Shown piece by piece: positions 63,281 to 64,000 of a stretch of 64,000 bases of DNA (positions are counted from its first letter, which is position 1; each line of letters opens with the position of its first letter). A program made the position numbers and the translations under genes. Source of the stretch: Ignavibacteriaceae bacterium (lineage in GTDB: Bacteria > Bacteroidota > Ignavibacteria > Ignavibacteriales > Ignavibacteriaceae); contig WBUK01000008.1 in the NCBI GenBank assembly GCA_008933765.1, positions 1 through 64,000 of the forward strand, in the 5' to 3' direction. Below the pieces are notes generated by a model. It did not search any database. It saw nothing but the letters and a program-made list of their open reading frames with translations, and was not told where the DNA came from.

Positions 63281-64000
63281 ATGAGTTATAGTGAGAAACA
63301 TACCGTTACTGCTAACGCAATAATTGAATTTGAGTGGAGAGAATTAAAGTTATACGCAAAATTTAAAGGCCAGCGTGACTACAAAGCCGTTGAAATTGAG
63401 AATTTAACTGATGAAAATAAAAAAATTGCAAATCTGGAACTTGAAATTCCGGTTGAAATTAATATTGAAGTAGATACCGAACAATTCGATAAAAAAATCG
63501 ACACAACAGTCAATCAAGTGAATACTCTTAATGACTCAATAATCGGTACTGCAGAAGCAGAAGAGATTTCAATCATAGAAAATGCTGACAGGATTGCCAC
63601 CACAGTCGTTAGTGGTTTCTTTTCTTACATTAAATCGGATATCAGTCAACAAATTGCAGAACTTCAAAGCAGTGTTGATGCAAAATTCGTTGAAATGATG
63701 AAGCAAAAAGAAAACGCCTTAAGCAAAGTTGAGCAAATGCGGGAAGATTTTCAAAGAATTACCTCACGCTACACAAAAATTTTCAGCGAGTTGGATAAGG
63801 AACTTTCCAACAGAATTTATGCCTTGGAAGCCGACAGCCTAAAACTGAAAAAACTGCTTACGGAAATTGTTGAATATCAGAAACTGAACAAATCCCTTGC
63901 CACTTCAACCGTAACAAACCGGGAGGAAGCTTTAACTCAATCAAAACTTTATGCTTCTAAGCTTAAGGTCGATACTTATAATTTCGTAACAAGGGCACAG
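63281..64000 (+). CDS. Helical protein of the SPFH operon, partial (runs off window)
   Basis: An ATG at 63281, one base after the previous stop, opens a frame that stays open for all 240 codons to the window end. It starts MSYSEKHTVTANAIIEF and includes an N-terminal beta-rich part. From about residue 100 it has the helical core FFSYIKSDISQQIAELQSSV and SRYTKIFSELDKELSNRI, matching the preceding gene over about 88 residues with roughly 35 identities by eye. The 3' end is missing, so length and any further domains are unknown. Confidence 0.8.
   Translation, partial: MSYSEKHTVTANAIIEFEWRELKLYAKFKGQRDYKAVEIENLTDENKKIANLELEIPVEINIEVDTEQFDKKIDTTVNQVNTLNDSIIGTAEAEEISIIENADRIATTVVSGFFSYIKSDISQQIAELQSSVDAKFVEMMKQKENALSKVEQMREDFQRITSRYTKIFSELDKELSNRIYALEADSLKLKKLLTEIVEYQKLNKSLATSTVTNREEALTQSKLYASKLKVDTYNFVTRAQ

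Overview
The window looks like chromosomal DNA of a free-living member of the Bacteroidota/Chlorobiota/Ignavibacteriota superphylum, most likely an Ignavibacteria-type bacterium. The grounds are: two secreted proteins with C-terminal type IX secretion sorting domains of the NYPNPFNP(S/E)TVIS(Y/F)SLP style, an ExbB-ExbD-ExbD-TonB operon, a split FeoB with a FeoA-DtxR fusion, moderate to low GC, and GGAG-type ribosome binding sites in front of only some genes. This placement is inference; no rRNA or marker tree is available in the window.

Layout. 0.5-4.0 kb: an AT-rich AAA+ ATPase/subtilisin-like protease pair that I read as an IetAS-type anti-phage system, ending at a tRNA-Arg(CCG) gene. 4.6-7.5 kb: TonB energy-transduction operon. 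7.8-11.6 kb: secreted WD40-like protein, a small membrane protein and an HD-domain protein. 11.7-14.0 kb: an OmpR-type two-component system. 14.1-15.6 kb: two paralogous exported proteins. 15.7-27.1 kb: a long minus-strand block with a Dna2-like nuclease-helicase, a GlmU-like nucleotidyltransferase, an ArsC/Spx-like protein, RarA, FtsB-like protein, D-Ala-D-Ala ligase, class II aldolase, Gfo/Idh/MocA oxidoreductase and MetF. 27.4-29.9 kb: MnmA and an alpha/beta-hydrolase-like protein with a low-complexity insert. 30.3-32.4 kb: NrfHA ammonifying nitrite reductase. 32.7-37.0 kb: ferrous-iron uptake (split FeoB, FeoA-DtxR fusion, DtxR). 37.3-43.1 kb: glycosyltransferase, CitE-like lyase, nitroreductase, AlbA_2-type regulator with a GGQ repeat, XRE regulator. 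43.2-48.7 kb: a regulatory region with evenly spaced palindromes and two perfect LacI-type operators, followed by two type IX-secreted proteins and a LacI regulator. 49.1-57.2 kb: peroxiredoxin, O-methyltransferase fusion, LepA, LepB and a secreted subtilase. 57.6-64.0 kb: an operon of an SPFH/zinc-ribbon protein and at least four unrecognised membrane or coiled-coil proteins, running off the end of the window.

The best candidate for an undescribed system is the last operon: an SPFH scaffold with four zinc ribbons, a four-helix membrane protein with a coiled-coil tail, an 885-residue membrane-hairpin protein, and two helical proteins that share a homologous core. The best recognisable defence system is the tRNA-adjacent IetAS-like pair. 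Other items worth attention are the LacI operator pair that predicts a two-gene secreted regulon, three TGCAA-N4-TTGCA palindromes about 60 bp apart, a strand-biased octamer TGCTCCCG concentrated in 21.8-35.7 kb, low-complexity inserts in otherwise conserved enzymes, and a membrane-anchored DtxR-FeoA protein beside split FeoB.
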